This document shows positions 21,059 to 28,472 of a DNA stretch of 64,000 nucleotides, in pieces. Made by a program: the position numbers and the translations under genes. The first letter of the stretch is position 1. Every line of letters starts with the position of its first letter. Below the pieces are notes generated by a model that was given only the letters and a program-made list of their open reading frames with translations, searched no databases and was not told the origin of the DNA. This stretch comes from Blautia luti (GTDB taxonomy: Bacteria; Bacillota; Clostridia; Lachnospirales; Lachnospiraceae): the NCBI RefSeq assembly GCF_013304735.1, contig NZ_JAAITI010000008.1:1-64000 (forward strand), read 5' to 3'.

Positions 21059-21087
21059 ATTTTATCAGAAAATCAGTCTACTGTCAA
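21059..21087 (-). promoter_or_regulatory. Sigma-A promoter of the KTR/methyltransferase operon
   Basis: Minus-strand TTGACA (21082-21087), 17-base spacer, TAAAAT (21059-21064). Confidence 0.8.
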
Positions 21088-21180
21088 TACACAACAGGAA
21101 GTATTTAACCTAATGATATGAATTGTGTGGACATATCCAAAAAGAAAGGTGAACTGTAAAATGTAACAGGGTGAATGAAA

Positions 21181-21537
21181 ATGGCAAAAAGACCCGTACC
21201 ATTGTACGACTTTAAGGCTTTCGGGGCAGCTATAAAAGCCGCGAGAAATGAATACGGCGAGAGCCGCAAAAAGGTAAGCGACGAGTTATATATTTCCCCG
21301 CGCTACCTTGCGAATATCGAGAACAAGGGACAACAGCCGAGTTTACAGGTATTCTATGACCTTGTAACCCGGTATCATATTTCGGTAGATCAATTTTTCT
21401 TCCCGAACAGCAATGCGGAGAAATCCACCGGGCGGCGGCAGCTTGACGCGCTGCTGGACGGTATGAGCGATAAAGGCATACGGATTGTAACCGCAACAGC
21501 AAGGGAGATAACGGAAGTCGAAAAAGCAGAGGATTAA
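21181..21537 (+). CDS. XRE-family regulator, Tn916 Orf9-like
   Basis: 118 residues from ATG 21181. ATG 21175 is in frame but only 1 base from AGGGTG, whereas 21181 has a 7-base gap. A helix-turn-helix occupies about residues 12-66 (AAIKAARNEYGESRKKVSDE, then ISPRYLANIENKGQQPSLQV), followed by a short tail. Proteins of this kind in Tn916-type elements repress element genes. It diverges from the KTR/methyltransferase operon. Confidence 0.8.
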   Translation: MAKRPVPLYDFKAFGAAIKAARNEYGESRKKVSDELYISPRYLANIENKGQQPSLQVFYDLVTRYHISVDQFFFPNSNAEKSTGRRQLDALLDGMSDKGIRIVTATAREITEVEKAED

Positions 21538-21622
21538 CCTCACAATATGAGAAATCGGGAGATTGCAGCGCATGGCGGCTGCAATCTTTTTTTGCGTCCA
21601 AAATCAAAGGAACGCGCAACAA

Positions 21623-21732
21623 ATACCGCCTTTCGGTGGGGGTATGGAGTAGATAGCAAGCACAGCAAACGAGTACCCGTTTGCGGAAAATGCTTGTTGG
21701 GATAATCCCAAACCCTTATACCGAAAGGCGGT
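21623..21732. other. Structured region before mobC fragment, possible oriT
   Basis: A 13-bp perfect inverted repeat ACCGCCTTTCGGT / ACCGAAAGGCGGT (21625-21637 and 21720-21732) encloses a nested repeat CAAGCA / TGCTTG with inner GCAAACG / CGTTTGC. It lies directly upstream of a mobC start, where the transfer origin of mobilisable elements usually sits. The nick site is not identified. Confidence 0.4.
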
Positions 21733-21738
21733 GCGGAA

Positions 21739-21900
21739 ATGGAAAACCGAAAGAGAAATATACAGATGAAGTTTTACGTTACGGAAGAAGAAAAGCGGCT
21801 GATCGACGAGAAGATGAAGCAGCTTCCCATAAAGCAGTATGGCAATTTGCGATGTGGCAAGAAAAAAATATGGTACGCCAGTATGGTCAGAACAAAATGA
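21739..21900 (+). pseudogene. Truncated MobC-like relaxosome protein
   Basis: The frame begins MENRKRNIQMKFYVTEEEKR and continues LIDEKMKQLPIKQYG, matching the N-terminus of MobC-type relaxosome proteins (compare MAKRKRNIQILFCVSPEEKK in the intact copy at 25756). After about 37 residues it departs into NLRCGKKKIWYASMVRTK and stops, so only about a third remains. It marks the right edge of the Tn916-like scrap. Confidence 0.7.
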
Positions 21901-21920
21901 AAAATATTAGAGAAATTAGT

Positions 21921-21952
21921 GTCGGTGCAATATTGTACCGGCATTTTTATTT
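21921..21952 (+). terminator. Terminator ahead of the glycohydrolase gene
   Basis: GTCGGTGCAATATTGTACCGGC is a near-perfect 22-base inverted repeat followed by ATTTTTATTTTC. Confidence 0.7.
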
Positions 21953-21960
21953 TCTGAAAG

Positions 21961-22055
21961 TGTCGCCCAAACAGCGACCATATGAAGATGCCTTTTAATT
22001 ATACTCATATTGTAACAGAGAAAGAGAGGTGCCGGAGTAATCCGGGAATTGGAGG
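21961..22055 (+). promoter_or_regulatory. Leader element shared by both ADP-ribosylglycohydrolase genes (copy 1)
   Basis: TGTCGCC-x4-CAGCGACCATA at 21961-21982 contains a GTCGC/GCGAC inverted repeat, 100 bases before the start codon. A second hairpin CCGGA-GTAA-TCCGG sits just before the GGAGG ribosome binding site. Both parts recur at 52449 before the paralogous gene with the same spacing. Confidence 0.6.
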
Positions 22056-22060
22056 CATAT

Positions 22061-23389
22061 ATGTACGGAGCAATTTTAGGAGATATTATAGGAAGTCCGT
22101 TTGAGTTTGACAGAGGTGATAAAACAAAGAATTTTGATTTGTTTAGTGAAGGCTGTGGCTTTACAGATGATTCTGTTATGACAATAGCAGTTGGAGAAGC
22201 TCTCCTGGCAGTCGGACCGGAAGCAGCAGTAAAGAAAATTGAAGATGCGGTAGCATCCAATATGCAGGATTGGGGAAAAAGATATCCACATGCAGGCTAT
22301 GGTGGATGCTTCAGACATTGGCTTAAAGAAAATAATCCGAAGCCATACGGAAGCTATGGAAATGGTTCAGCCATGAGAGTGTCAGCGGTAGGCTGGCTTT
22401 ATGATTCGATGGAAAGAACCAGAGAGGTAGCTAGAGCTACAGCGAATGTGACACATAATCATCCAGAAGGTATAAAGGGTGCAGAGTCAACTGCAAGTGC
22501 AATATATATGGCAAGGAATGGATCTTCAAAAGAAGAAATCAAAGCTTATATCGAGAGGGAATTTCATTATGATCTGAGTAGAACATTGGATAATATCCGA
22601 ACCTACTACCATCATGTTGAAAGCTGTCAGGAAACAGTACCAGAGGCAATCATCGCATTTCTGGAATCCAAAGATTTTGAGGATGCCATACGGAATGCAG
22701 TATCACTTGGTGGAGATACGGATACGCTTGGTGCTATTACAGGAAGTATTGCAGAAGCATTTTATGGGATCCCAGCTGTGCTGATTGCAGAGTGTAAAAG
22801 CCGGATTGATAAGGGACTGATGACGGATGTTCTTGATGAATTTGATCATGTACTTGGCAGGAGCGTGGATACTTATTCAGATGAAGTGGATGAGACACAG
22901 GCAAATCAGATGATTGAGGCAGCAATCGACCAGTATTATATTCAGCAGGATAAAAATGGAATGCTGTTATTTATGGAAGTTATGGTAACAAGAATGCAGC
23001 AGGCAGGAGAAGTTATTGTTCCATATATCACGGAAAATCCTTTTATGTCGGAAGAACAGATAAGTAAAGTAAAGGCTGGTGACACGATTTCGCTTGACCA
23101 TGATGTAAGACTTAAAATAGAGACTGTAAAAGATGCTGATGAAAAAGAATGGATTGGAGTATTTACATCTTCTGAAGAGATGCATAAGGGTTCTGCTGGA
23201 AATGTGCAGATGAATCAGTCTATTGAATCAATACTTCGTCTGGCACTTAATTGGGAACAGGTGAATGGAATTGTGATTAATCCGTTTGGTAAGTATATTC
23301 AGATGACAAAGAAGATGATAGAGCTTTTAATCAATGGGTATGAATATAATGAGAATGAAAGGAAGAGCAAAGATGATGAGAACAATTAA
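22061..23389 (+). CDS. ADP-ribosylglycohydrolase fused to an SseB-like domain
   Basis: 442 residues; ATG 22061 is chosen because GGAGG lies 5 bases upstream. Residues ~1-255 are an ADP-ribosylglycohydrolase (DraG/ARH) domain with both metal-binding motifs intact: TDDS at 35-38 and GGDTDT at 217-222. The family removes ADP-ribose from proteins or nucleic acids using a binuclear Mg/Mn centre. Residues ~285-442 resemble SseB (MLLFMEVMVTRMQ..., then WIGVFTSSEEMHKG and GIVINPFGKYIQMTKKMIEL), a domain of uncertain function. No signal peptide, so cytosolic. The N-terminal ~250 residues are closely similar to the 52550 product. The following SIMPL gene overlaps its end. Confidence 0.85.
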   Translation: MYGAILGDIIGSPFEFDRGDKTKNFDLFSEGCGFTDDSVMTIAVGEALLAVGPEAAVKKIEDAVASNMQDWGKRYPHAGYGGCFRHWLKENNPKPYGSYGNGSAMRVSAVGWLYDSMERTREVARATANVTHNHPEGIKGAESTASAIYMARNGSSKEEIKAYIEREFHYDLSRTLDNIRTYYHHVESCQETVPEAIIAFLESKDFEDAIRNAVSLGGDTDTLGAITGSIAEAFYGIPAVLIAECKSRIDKGLMTDVLDEFDHVLGRSVDTYSDEVDETQANQMIEAAIDQYYIQQDKNGMLLFMEVMVTRMQQAGEVIVPYITENPFMSEEQISKVKAGDTISLDHDVRLKIETVKDADEKEWIGVFTSSEEMHKGSAGNVQMNQSIESILRLALNWEQVNGIVINPFGKYIQMTKKMIELLINGYEYNENERKSKDDENN

Positions 23390-24041
23390 AGTTACAGGAA
23401 AAGGGAAAATAGCAGTAAAGCCGGATAAAATCCGGTTATATGTCAACAAGGAAGAACTTTGCAAAGAATATGAAGATACTCTCCGAAGGTCAACAGAAGA
23501 TACAGAGCTTCTCAAGGATTTGTTTGAGAAACTTGGTTTTCAGAGAAAAGACCTTAAAACAGTATATTTTAATGTCGATACAGAATATGAAAGCTATCAG
23601 GACAGAGATAAGAGCTGGAAGCGAAGATTTAAAGGTTATAAGTATAATCACCATATGAAAATAGAGTTTGCAGCTGATAATAAAAGATTAGGGCAAGTCC
23701 TTTACGCTTTGGCTCATAGCTCATTAAGGCCAGAGTTTTCTATTGAGTATACAGTGGCAGATGTAGAAAAATGTAAAAATGAGCTGTTACATAAAGCAAT
23801 CGAGGATTCCATTCAAAAGGCACAGGTGCTTACAACAGCAGCAAATGTGAAATTGGGTGAAATACAGGCAATTGATTATTCTTGGGGAGAGATAGATTTT
23901 GTAACAAAGCCATTGAATGAAATGAGATTAATGGAGTGTACGGAATGTGAAATGAGTGCACCGGGAGCATATGATATAGATATTGAGGCAGACGATATTA
24001 ATGTTACTGATACGGCAACTGTAATATGGGAAATTGCATAA
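23373..24041 (+). CDS. SIMPL-domain (DUF541) protein
   Basis: 222 residues. The start ATG 23373 is 7 bases after AAAGGAAG and overlaps the end of the glycohydrolase gene by 17 bases, so the two are translationally coupled. The sequence begins TIKVTGKGKIAVKPDKIRLY, the hallmark start of SIMPL proteins, and runs through the whole domain to TDTATVIWEIA. Most SIMPL proteins are exported; this one has no signal peptide and is probably cytoplasmic. Function is unknown; the coupling to an ADP-ribosylglycohydrolase is the main clue. Confidence 0.8.
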   Translation: MMRTIKVTGKGKIAVKPDKIRLYVNKEELCKEYEDTLRRSTEDTELLKDLFEKLGFQRKDLKTVYFNVDTEYESYQDRDKSWKRRFKGYKYNHHMKIEFAADNKRLGQVLYALAHSSLRPEFSIEYTVADVEKCKNELLHKAIEDSIQKAQVLTTAANVKLGEIQAIDYSWGEIDFVTKPLNEMRLMECTECEMSAPGAYDIDIEADDINVTDTATVIWEIA

Positions 24042-24075
24042 AGAGGAAGATATAAATAGATTAGACGAAAAGCAA

Positions 24076-24107
24076 GAGGCACCGTTAAAGTAGGTACCTC
24101 CTTCTTT
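24076..24107 (+). terminator. Terminator after the SIMPL gene
   Basis: GAGGCACC / GGTACCTC stem (one mismatch) followed by CTTCTTTTTA, at the convergent junction with the relaxase gene. Confidence 0.65.
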
Positions 24108-25466
24108 TTAGAGAGTTAGCTCTTTTTCTGATATGGGAATTTGCATCTCCGGAGCATTAAGTAGTGCTGTGAAATTCTGTCTAATGATATTCAGTGTCTT
24201 CTGCTTTTTCTGCAATTCTTGTTTTTCCCGGACAGTAGCAGCTTGTTCAGATTCAAGATTTTCTATCCTATTCTGGATTTTATTAGAGCTTGGGATTTTG
24301 GTAACACCGAGATCCTGAAGCTCTTTTTTTAGTGAATCGTGCAGTTGGTATTCTGCTTGATGTTTGGTTCGGTATGCTTTTGGATTTTTAGCAGATTTGC
24401 AATCTTCAATCACTTTTCGGCAGAGACGGTAAGAATCACAGTGTTTTTGAATGATTTTCTGTGTGCTCAGCTCACTGTTGATTTGCGTTATTCTTTGATC
24501 AGCCGCTTTAACAGAAGCATCAACATCAGAAACATGCTGTTGGAAATCTTCATAATTCAGCAGGTTATTTTCGGAAAGATAGTTGAAGGTGCGTGCCGCT
24601 TCTTTCAGGTTATTTAGTTTTGCCCATCGTTCAAATCCTTCTCGATTGCCGGTCGTAACATAAGTGGAGATATTGATATACAGGCGAGCTTCTCTGGACA
24701 GATGCCTTGGAGCTTTTATTTTGTTACGGTTTTTTGCCAAACGGATGCGGACATTTTCTTCTGAATAATAGCTTCCAAGAGATTTCATATAAGTGAAGTT
24801 TTTCTGTTCCGGTGCACGGAAGGACAGGTGTTTTCCCTGTCGGACTTCATATCCGGCTAACTGCATTTTTTGTAAAAATTCCTCATAGTTGATGGAAGTC
24901 CAGATTGCTTTATCAACTGCAACACGTAGCTTGGCTTTCCAGCTGGTGCCACGATGATATTCCATGTTCTCCTTATAACTTTTGCCTTTTTCTCCGGTTG
25001 GCATACTGGTGGCAAGTCCATTTTCATGGCAGATACGATTACTGATCCGGCAGATTTTATGGTAGCTCCGCTTATTGGAAACATACTTGTGATGATCAAC
25101 AAAACTTGCTGCATTAAAGATGATGTGGTTATGGATATGATTTTTATCAACATGGGTGCTTATCACATATTCATATTTTCCTTTCAGTACTTCGTTTGCA
25201 AATTGTTGCCCTAAGCGATGGGCAGTTTCGGCATCAACTTCTCCAGGTTTAAATGACTGGATCAGATGAAATGCCAGGTTATCACCTTTGTCCATTCCAT
25301 TCTTTTTTGCCATTTCTCTTGTCATAGAAAATTCAAGATCTGCAGTTTCCGGGGAACAGCCAAAACTGGAAACTAACAGTTTTTCTTCTGTTTTATCTGG
25401 ATTCGTGATGTAGTCCAGAGCTTTCTTGTCTGTTACTTTAATTGGGAAGATCTTAAGATACGCCAT
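24108..25466 (-). CDS. MobA-type relaxase
   Basis: 452 residues. The metal-binding motif H105-V-D-K-N-H110-I-H112-N-H114 is intact in STHVDKNHIHNHIIFN, typical of MOB-P-type mobilisation relaxases (Relaxase/VirD2 Pfam family). The N-terminus AYLKIFPIKVTDKKALDYIT carries the early motif region. The C-terminal ~170 residues are a coiled coil (Glu/Lys/Gln-rich). It nicks one strand at oriT and pilots it to the recipient. The start overlaps the upstream mobC end by 34 bases, as is usual for this pair. No transfer machinery of its own is nearby, so it would mobilise in trans. Confidence 0.88.
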   Translation of the reverse strand: MAYLKIFPIKVTDKKALDYITNPDKTEEKLLVSSFGCSPETADLEFSMTREMAKKNGMDKGDNLAFHLIQSFKPGEVDAETAHRLGQQFANEVLKGKYEYVISTHVDKNHIHNHIIFNAASFVDHHKYVSNKRSYHKICRISNRICHENGLATSMPTGEKGKSYKENMEYHRGTSWKAKLRVAVDKAIWTSINYEEFLQKMQLAGYEVRQGKHLSFRAPEQKNFTYMKSLGSYYSEENVRIRLAKNRNKIKAPRHLSREARLYINISTYVTTGNREGFERWAKLNNLKEAARTFNYLSENNLLNYEDFQQHVSDVDASVKAADQRITQINSELSTQKIIQKHCDSYRLCRKVIEDCKSAKNPKAYRTKHQAEYQLHDSLKKELQDLGVTKIPSSNKIQNRIENLESEQAATVREKQELQKKQKTLNIIRQNFTALLNAPEMQIPISEKELTL

Positions 25467-25756
25467 AATTCTTTCACCATCTCTTTTAATTCTTGCTTTT
25501 CTTCCGGATACAGATCACCGGTGCTGTTTACTTTTTTGGCAATCTGATTAATATTCACACCGATCTTATGCATTTCCTCATACTGTTTCTTCAGTGGAGT
25601 GGTATCGGTGTTGACGATGTAACCGTCGATTGCCATTTTACGAAGATAAGCTCCCATATTTTTTGTCTTTGATTCAATCATCTTTCTACGAATAAGCTTT
25701 TTTTCTTCTGGGGAAACACAAAACAAAATCTGTATATTTCTTTTTCTCTTTGCCAT
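25433..25756 (-). CDS. mobC: MobC-type relaxosome accessory protein
   Basis: 107 residues with AAAGGAG 9 bases before the ATG. It begins MAKRKRNIQILFCVSPEEKK and has the GAYLRKMAIDGYIVNTD and IGVNINQIAKKVN segments of MobC proteins, which bind oriT as ribbon-helix-helix dimers and help the relaxase melt the nick site. Intact, unlike the fragment at 21739, and different enough from it to come from another element. Confidence 0.88.
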   Translation of the reverse strand: MAKRKRNIQILFCVSPEEKKLIRRKMIESKTKNMGAYLRKMAIDGYIVNTDTTPLKKQYEEMHKIGVNINQIAKKVNSTGDLYPEEKQELKEMVKELWRILRSSQLK

Positions 25757-25807
25757 AGGCAGATTCTCCTTTCTTTGGTTCTTCGAAGTAGTGACTTCTG
25801 TGTTTTT

Positions 25808-25895
25808 AATTTAGGGCAGGGTTCCCTAAATTGCTGGTTTTCCGGAAGTGTATATACACTTCCTGTCCTTGCTATTTACCGGTGGCACAGCCGCC
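25808..25895. other. Probable oriT region of the relaxase/MobC pair
   Basis: Immediately upstream of mobC. It contains the hairpin AATTTAGGG / CCCTAAATT (25808-25832) and a perfect 20-bp palindrome GGAAGTGTATATACACTTCC (25844-25863), followed by GCTATTTACCGGTGG. Position and stacked inverted repeats fit a transfer origin; the nick site itself is not proven. Confidence 0.5.
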
Positions 25896-26038
25896 GGAAG
25901 AGAGTCTTAAAAAAGAACCCTCTATAAATAAGGTACTGAGAGAAGAAAAAGAGGACATCGAAGCTCAGAAGTATGACGCAAGCATGATTCTGTGGTATAG
26001 TAAAATCTGAATGAAAAAGAAGAAAAGAGGTCAAACCG

Positions 26039-26794
26039 ATGTCACGGAAAAACCATAAGATGATAGATGGGAGATTACTGCAAACGAATAAGAAGTATTC
26101 CCAGTTAAAAATGAAGCAGAAAGAAAAGATTGCGGAATGGATGTTTCAGGCAACCAGAGATTATTATATGAAAAAATGTACTTTTCCGAGTGACAAACAT
26201 CTGGAAGAAGTGGTGGATTCTGTTTATGAAAAAATTGAAGATGCAGAAATCTGGATTCCGTATGGAGAGGTCTTCAAGCATTATAAATCCAAACGATCGG
26301 ATATCAACAAACGTGTCAGAAAATCTCTGAATGAAAAAGAAGAGAGTCAGATTGAGAAGGTCTGTTTTATGAATATGTGTATGATTCAGGATCATAAAGG
26401 GAATGTACTGGCTCTGGATAAAGTAAATGATAGCTATACCGGTACAACTTTTCCAGGCGGTCACGTAGAAGCAAATGAGATTTTTCAGAAATCTATGATT
26501 CGGGAAGTCTGGGAAGAAACAGGACTTACGGTTGAAGCACCGAAGCTTGGAGGATTATATCATTGGCATAAGAGCGGAGTGCACTATGTTATTACCTTGT
26601 ATAAAGCGGATAAGTTTACCGGAGAATTAAAGAGTTCTGAGGAAGGAAGAGTTTATTGGATTCCGCTGGAAGAGTTAAAAACAAAAGAACTTGCTACAGG
26701 TATGGAACACGTTTTGCGGATTCTGGAATCAGAGAAGGTGGACGAGTGCTATATGCATCTGGAAGCAGATGGATATGTGGGAGACTTGTATTAA
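26039..26794 (+). CDS. Nudix hydrolase with extra N-terminal domain
   Basis: 251 residues. The Nudix box GGHVEANEIFQKSMIREVWE-ETGL has the full GX5EX7REUXEEXGU pattern, so a Mg-dependent nucleoside-diphosphate-X hydrolase is expected; substrates in this family include ADP-ribose, NADH and oxidised NTPs. Residues ~1-105 form a separate, basic, helical domain (KMKQKEKIAEWMFQATRDYY, then WIPYGEVFKHYKSKR) that I have no firm name for. It has its own putative -10 (TATAGT at about 26001). It sits between the mobilisation genes and the SOS module. Confidence 0.82.
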   Translation: MSRKNHKMIDGRLLQTNKKYSQLKMKQKEKIAEWMFQATRDYYMKKCTFPSDKHLEEVVDSVYEKIEDAEIWIPYGEVFKHYKSKRSDINKRVRKSLNEKEESQIEKVCFMNMCMIQDHKGNVLALDKVNDSYTGTTFPGGHVEANEIFQKSMIREVWEETGLTVEAPKLGGLYHWHKSGVHYVITLYKADKFTGELKSSEEGRVYWIPLEELKTKELATGMEHVLRILESEKVDECYMHLEADGYVGDLY

Positions 26795-26808
26795 AGAATT
26801 ACATGAGA

Positions 26809-26850
26809 AATGGCTGCCTGCTCATTGGAGAAAAGACAGCCATTCTTTAT
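26809..26850 (+). terminator. Terminator after the Nudix gene
   Basis: AATGGCTG / CAGCCATT stem followed by CTTTAT. Confidence 0.6.
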
Positions 26851-26866
26851 AAGATACATCATTCAT

Positions 26867-27160
26867 CTATTCTGTTTTTTGCGGTTCGTTTTTGGAAGTG
26901 AAATTAATATATTTGGCACGTTGTAAAATTGAAATAACTGCATCAATGCTTTCAGGATTGGAGAAGCTCATGATAAAAGGTTCTTCTTTAAATTCCATGG
27001 GTTCGAACCCAGGATTCTGATCTGGATTCTTGAGTATATGGATGGGACGTGCACTCTGATTATAAAATGCCAGTTGTGCGGAATCTGTAGTGTTACCGAT
27101 GACACCAATGCCTACATCCCCTTTTCCAAAGTCTATTCTATGTTTATTTAAGTTGATCAT
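26867..27160 (-). CDS. Hypothetical protein (97 aa)
   Basis: The start is ATG 27160, with AAAAAGGAG upstream; a TTG at 27166 is also possible. The product begins MINLNKHRIDFGKGDVGIGV and has no cysteine pairs, signal or membrane segment. It is mixed beta/alpha with a repeated Asn/Pro-rich middle (ILKNPDQNPGFEPMEF). I do not recognise it. It lies just downstream of the ImmA-like gene on the same strand and may be part of the same SOS/stress unit. Confidence 0.6.
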   Translation of the reverse strand: MINLNKHRIDFGKGDVGIGVIGNTTDSAQLAFYNQSARPIHILKNPDQNPGFEPMEFKEEPFIMSFSNPESIDAVISILQRAKYINFTSKNEPQKTE

Positions 27161-27193
27161 TTTCAAAAATCTCCTTTTTCAAAAATAGCATAT

Positions 27194-27748
27194 TTAGTAA
27201 TTTTCTATTATTCCCGAAGTAGGGATATCTTTTAAAAAGTCACTGTTGGAAGTAATCGGAGAATCTACAATCTGAACGCCGCTTCGTTTCATCATTCGGA
27301 ATTTGAAATCAAGAAGTTCCGGTGGAACTTTCAGTTCTGCGGCAGCCTGGAAAAAGGACATATCAGCGTTAAGCATCTCCAGGACATCTTCATCTTCCAG
27401 AAGATAATCAGCGGCAAAGCAATTCGCTTCATATTCACATTGTGACACTCCATCGAATAATTCAAAATCATGAAAACACTTGATCTGAAGGGGTTTCTGA
27501 TGAAGGAGTGCGTGACCGATCTCGTGGATCAGGATAATCTGCTGTATGATTTCCGGTAGGTCGCAGTTAATGACGATGCAGGTCTTTCGACATTCCCGCA
27601 TACAGAAGCCTTTGCAACAGTTTGGATCAGTTCCAAGCGGAAGCTTTTTAACAATAATATGCATAGCGGCTGCAAGGCGGTACGGATCACTTTCCTGATA
27701 TTTTGCTTTTACTTTATTAACAGTGTCTCTTATACATTTTGAACTCAT
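27194..27748 (-). CDS. ImmA/IrrE-family metallopeptidase
   Basis: 184 residues from ATG 27748, chosen because GAGGTG lies 5 bases upstream; the ATG at 27769 lacks a site. The HEIGH motif (LIHEIGHALLHQ) and a downstream Glu-containing ANCFAADYLLEDEDV segment mark a zinc peptidase of the ImmA/IrrE type (DUF955). A Cys cluster (CCKGFCMRECRKTC) before it is notable. In ICEBs1 and related elements ImmA cleaves the XRE repressor encoded next to it; the XRE gene is directly upstream here. Confidence 0.85.
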   Translation of the reverse strand: MSSKCIRDTVNKVKAKYQESDPYRLAAAMHIIVKKLPLGTDPNCCKGFCMRECRKTCIVINCDLPEIIQQIILIHEIGHALLHQKPLQIKCFHDFELFDGVSQCEYEANCFAADYLLEDEDVLEMLNADMSFFQAAAELKVPPELLDFKFRMMKRSGVQIVDSPITSNSDFLKDIPTSGIIENY

Positions 27749-27825
27749 AAAAACACCTCGATATTTCATAAGATAGTTTGCTGCAAGTATAGAGTAGCAA
27801 AAGTGCTGTACGAAAATACGGACAC

Positions 27826-28278
27826 CTATGAATCACTTTCCATTTCAGTGTTTTTCTTTTTCCGTCCAAATGTCTTTTTGGCTTCCATCTTACAGGAAAG
27901 ATATGCTTTGGTTACAGCCTGATAGAAAGCATCTTTTGCTTCTTCGTCGAGTTCGCCACCAGCAAAAAGAGCACGGTTGGCTTCGAGAATCTCATTGATG
28001 TCCCTGGCTCCTTTTTCACCAAGCTGTCCATTGACTTCATCAATATAATCCATTTTTTCAATTCCGTAAGAAGGATCTGTGATCTCATCATGTTTCAAAT
28101 AATCGTAAGAGACATTCAATGCATGAGCGAGCTTTCTCATAGTAGAGATTCGTGCGATGGTGCCGGAACTTTCATAAGCTGCGATCGCACGCTGGGATAC
28201 GCCGACCAGTTCTGCAAGTTCTTTTTGTGTCAGATGATTTTGTTCTCGTTGATATTTAATCTTGTCTGAAAAATTCAT
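27826..28278 (-). CDS. XRE-family repressor
   Basis: 150 residues from ATG 28278 (AAAGGA 7 bases upstream). A helix-turn-helix lies at residues ~4-60 (KYQREQNHLTQKELAELVGV, then SQRAIAAYESSG). The C-terminal part (GARDINEILEANRALFAGGE) is shared with the 38335 protein and may be the dimerisation or protease-target segment. It probably represses its own promoter and that of the divergent DNA polymerase IV gene; the ImmA-like peptidase follows in the same operon. Confidence 0.82.
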   Translation of the reverse strand: MNFSDKIKYQREQNHLTQKELAELVGVSQRAIAAYESSGTIARISTMRKLAHALNVSYDYLKHDEITDPSYGIEKMDYIDEVNGQLGEKGARDINEILEANRALFAGGELDEEAKDAFYQAVTKAYLSCKMEAKKTFGRKKKNTEMESDS

Positions 28279-28334
28279 AGTGGGATCCTTTCCAAGTTTT
28301 TGAAATCGTAACTTCATCAACTTTATAAAAACTA

Positions 28335-28421
28335 TTGACAGAGTTCATTATCACGTATAAAATACAAACAAATGTTCGTGAAGTTAGTAGAAATTATAAT
28401 CTATAAACTTCACAAAGTCAA
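28335..28421. promoter_or_regulatory. Divergent promoters with LexA-like box and repressor operator
   Basis: Plus strand: TTGACA (28335-28340), 17 bases, TAAAAT (28358-28363). Minus strand: TTGACT (28416-28421), 17 bases, TATAAT (28393-28398). CAAACAAATGTTCG (28365-28378) matches the Gram-positive LexA box CGAAC-RNRY-GTTCG at 13 of 14 positions and covers the likely plus-strand start site. GTGAAGTT / AACTTCAC (28378-28385 and 28406-28413) is an inverted repeat overlapping the minus-strand promoter, a likely site for the XRE repressor. Confidence 0.75.
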
Positions 28422-28472
28422 TATGAAGCAAAGAACTTTTATTATGATTTTTAAGACTGGTAGGTGAATGTT

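Larger units (their letters stand above)
19181..21900. mobile_element. Tn916-family-like scrap carrying a methyltransferase and regulators
   Basis: Non-coding sequence at 19318-19440 (TCATAGCCGGAATAT, later CTTTTTTT) resembles that at 44309-44437 beside another Tn916-type sigma gene. Together with the KTR protein, the Orf9-like XRE regulator and the tet(M)-style leader this points to a Tn916-type origin. No integrase, excisionase or complete transfer gene remains. Both edges are junctions with broken genes (18933-19180 and mobC at 21739). Boundaries are approximate. Confidence 0.5.

Noticed and set aside
21681-21998. 105-codon frame over the mobC fragment
   Set aside because: The mobC-like frame starting at 21739 has the family motif; this one is out of frame and runs through a terminator.
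26999-27012. GGGTTCGAACCCAGG, like a tRNA T-loop
   Set aside because: No acceptor, D or anticodon stems fit around it and it lies inside the 26867-27160 coding region.
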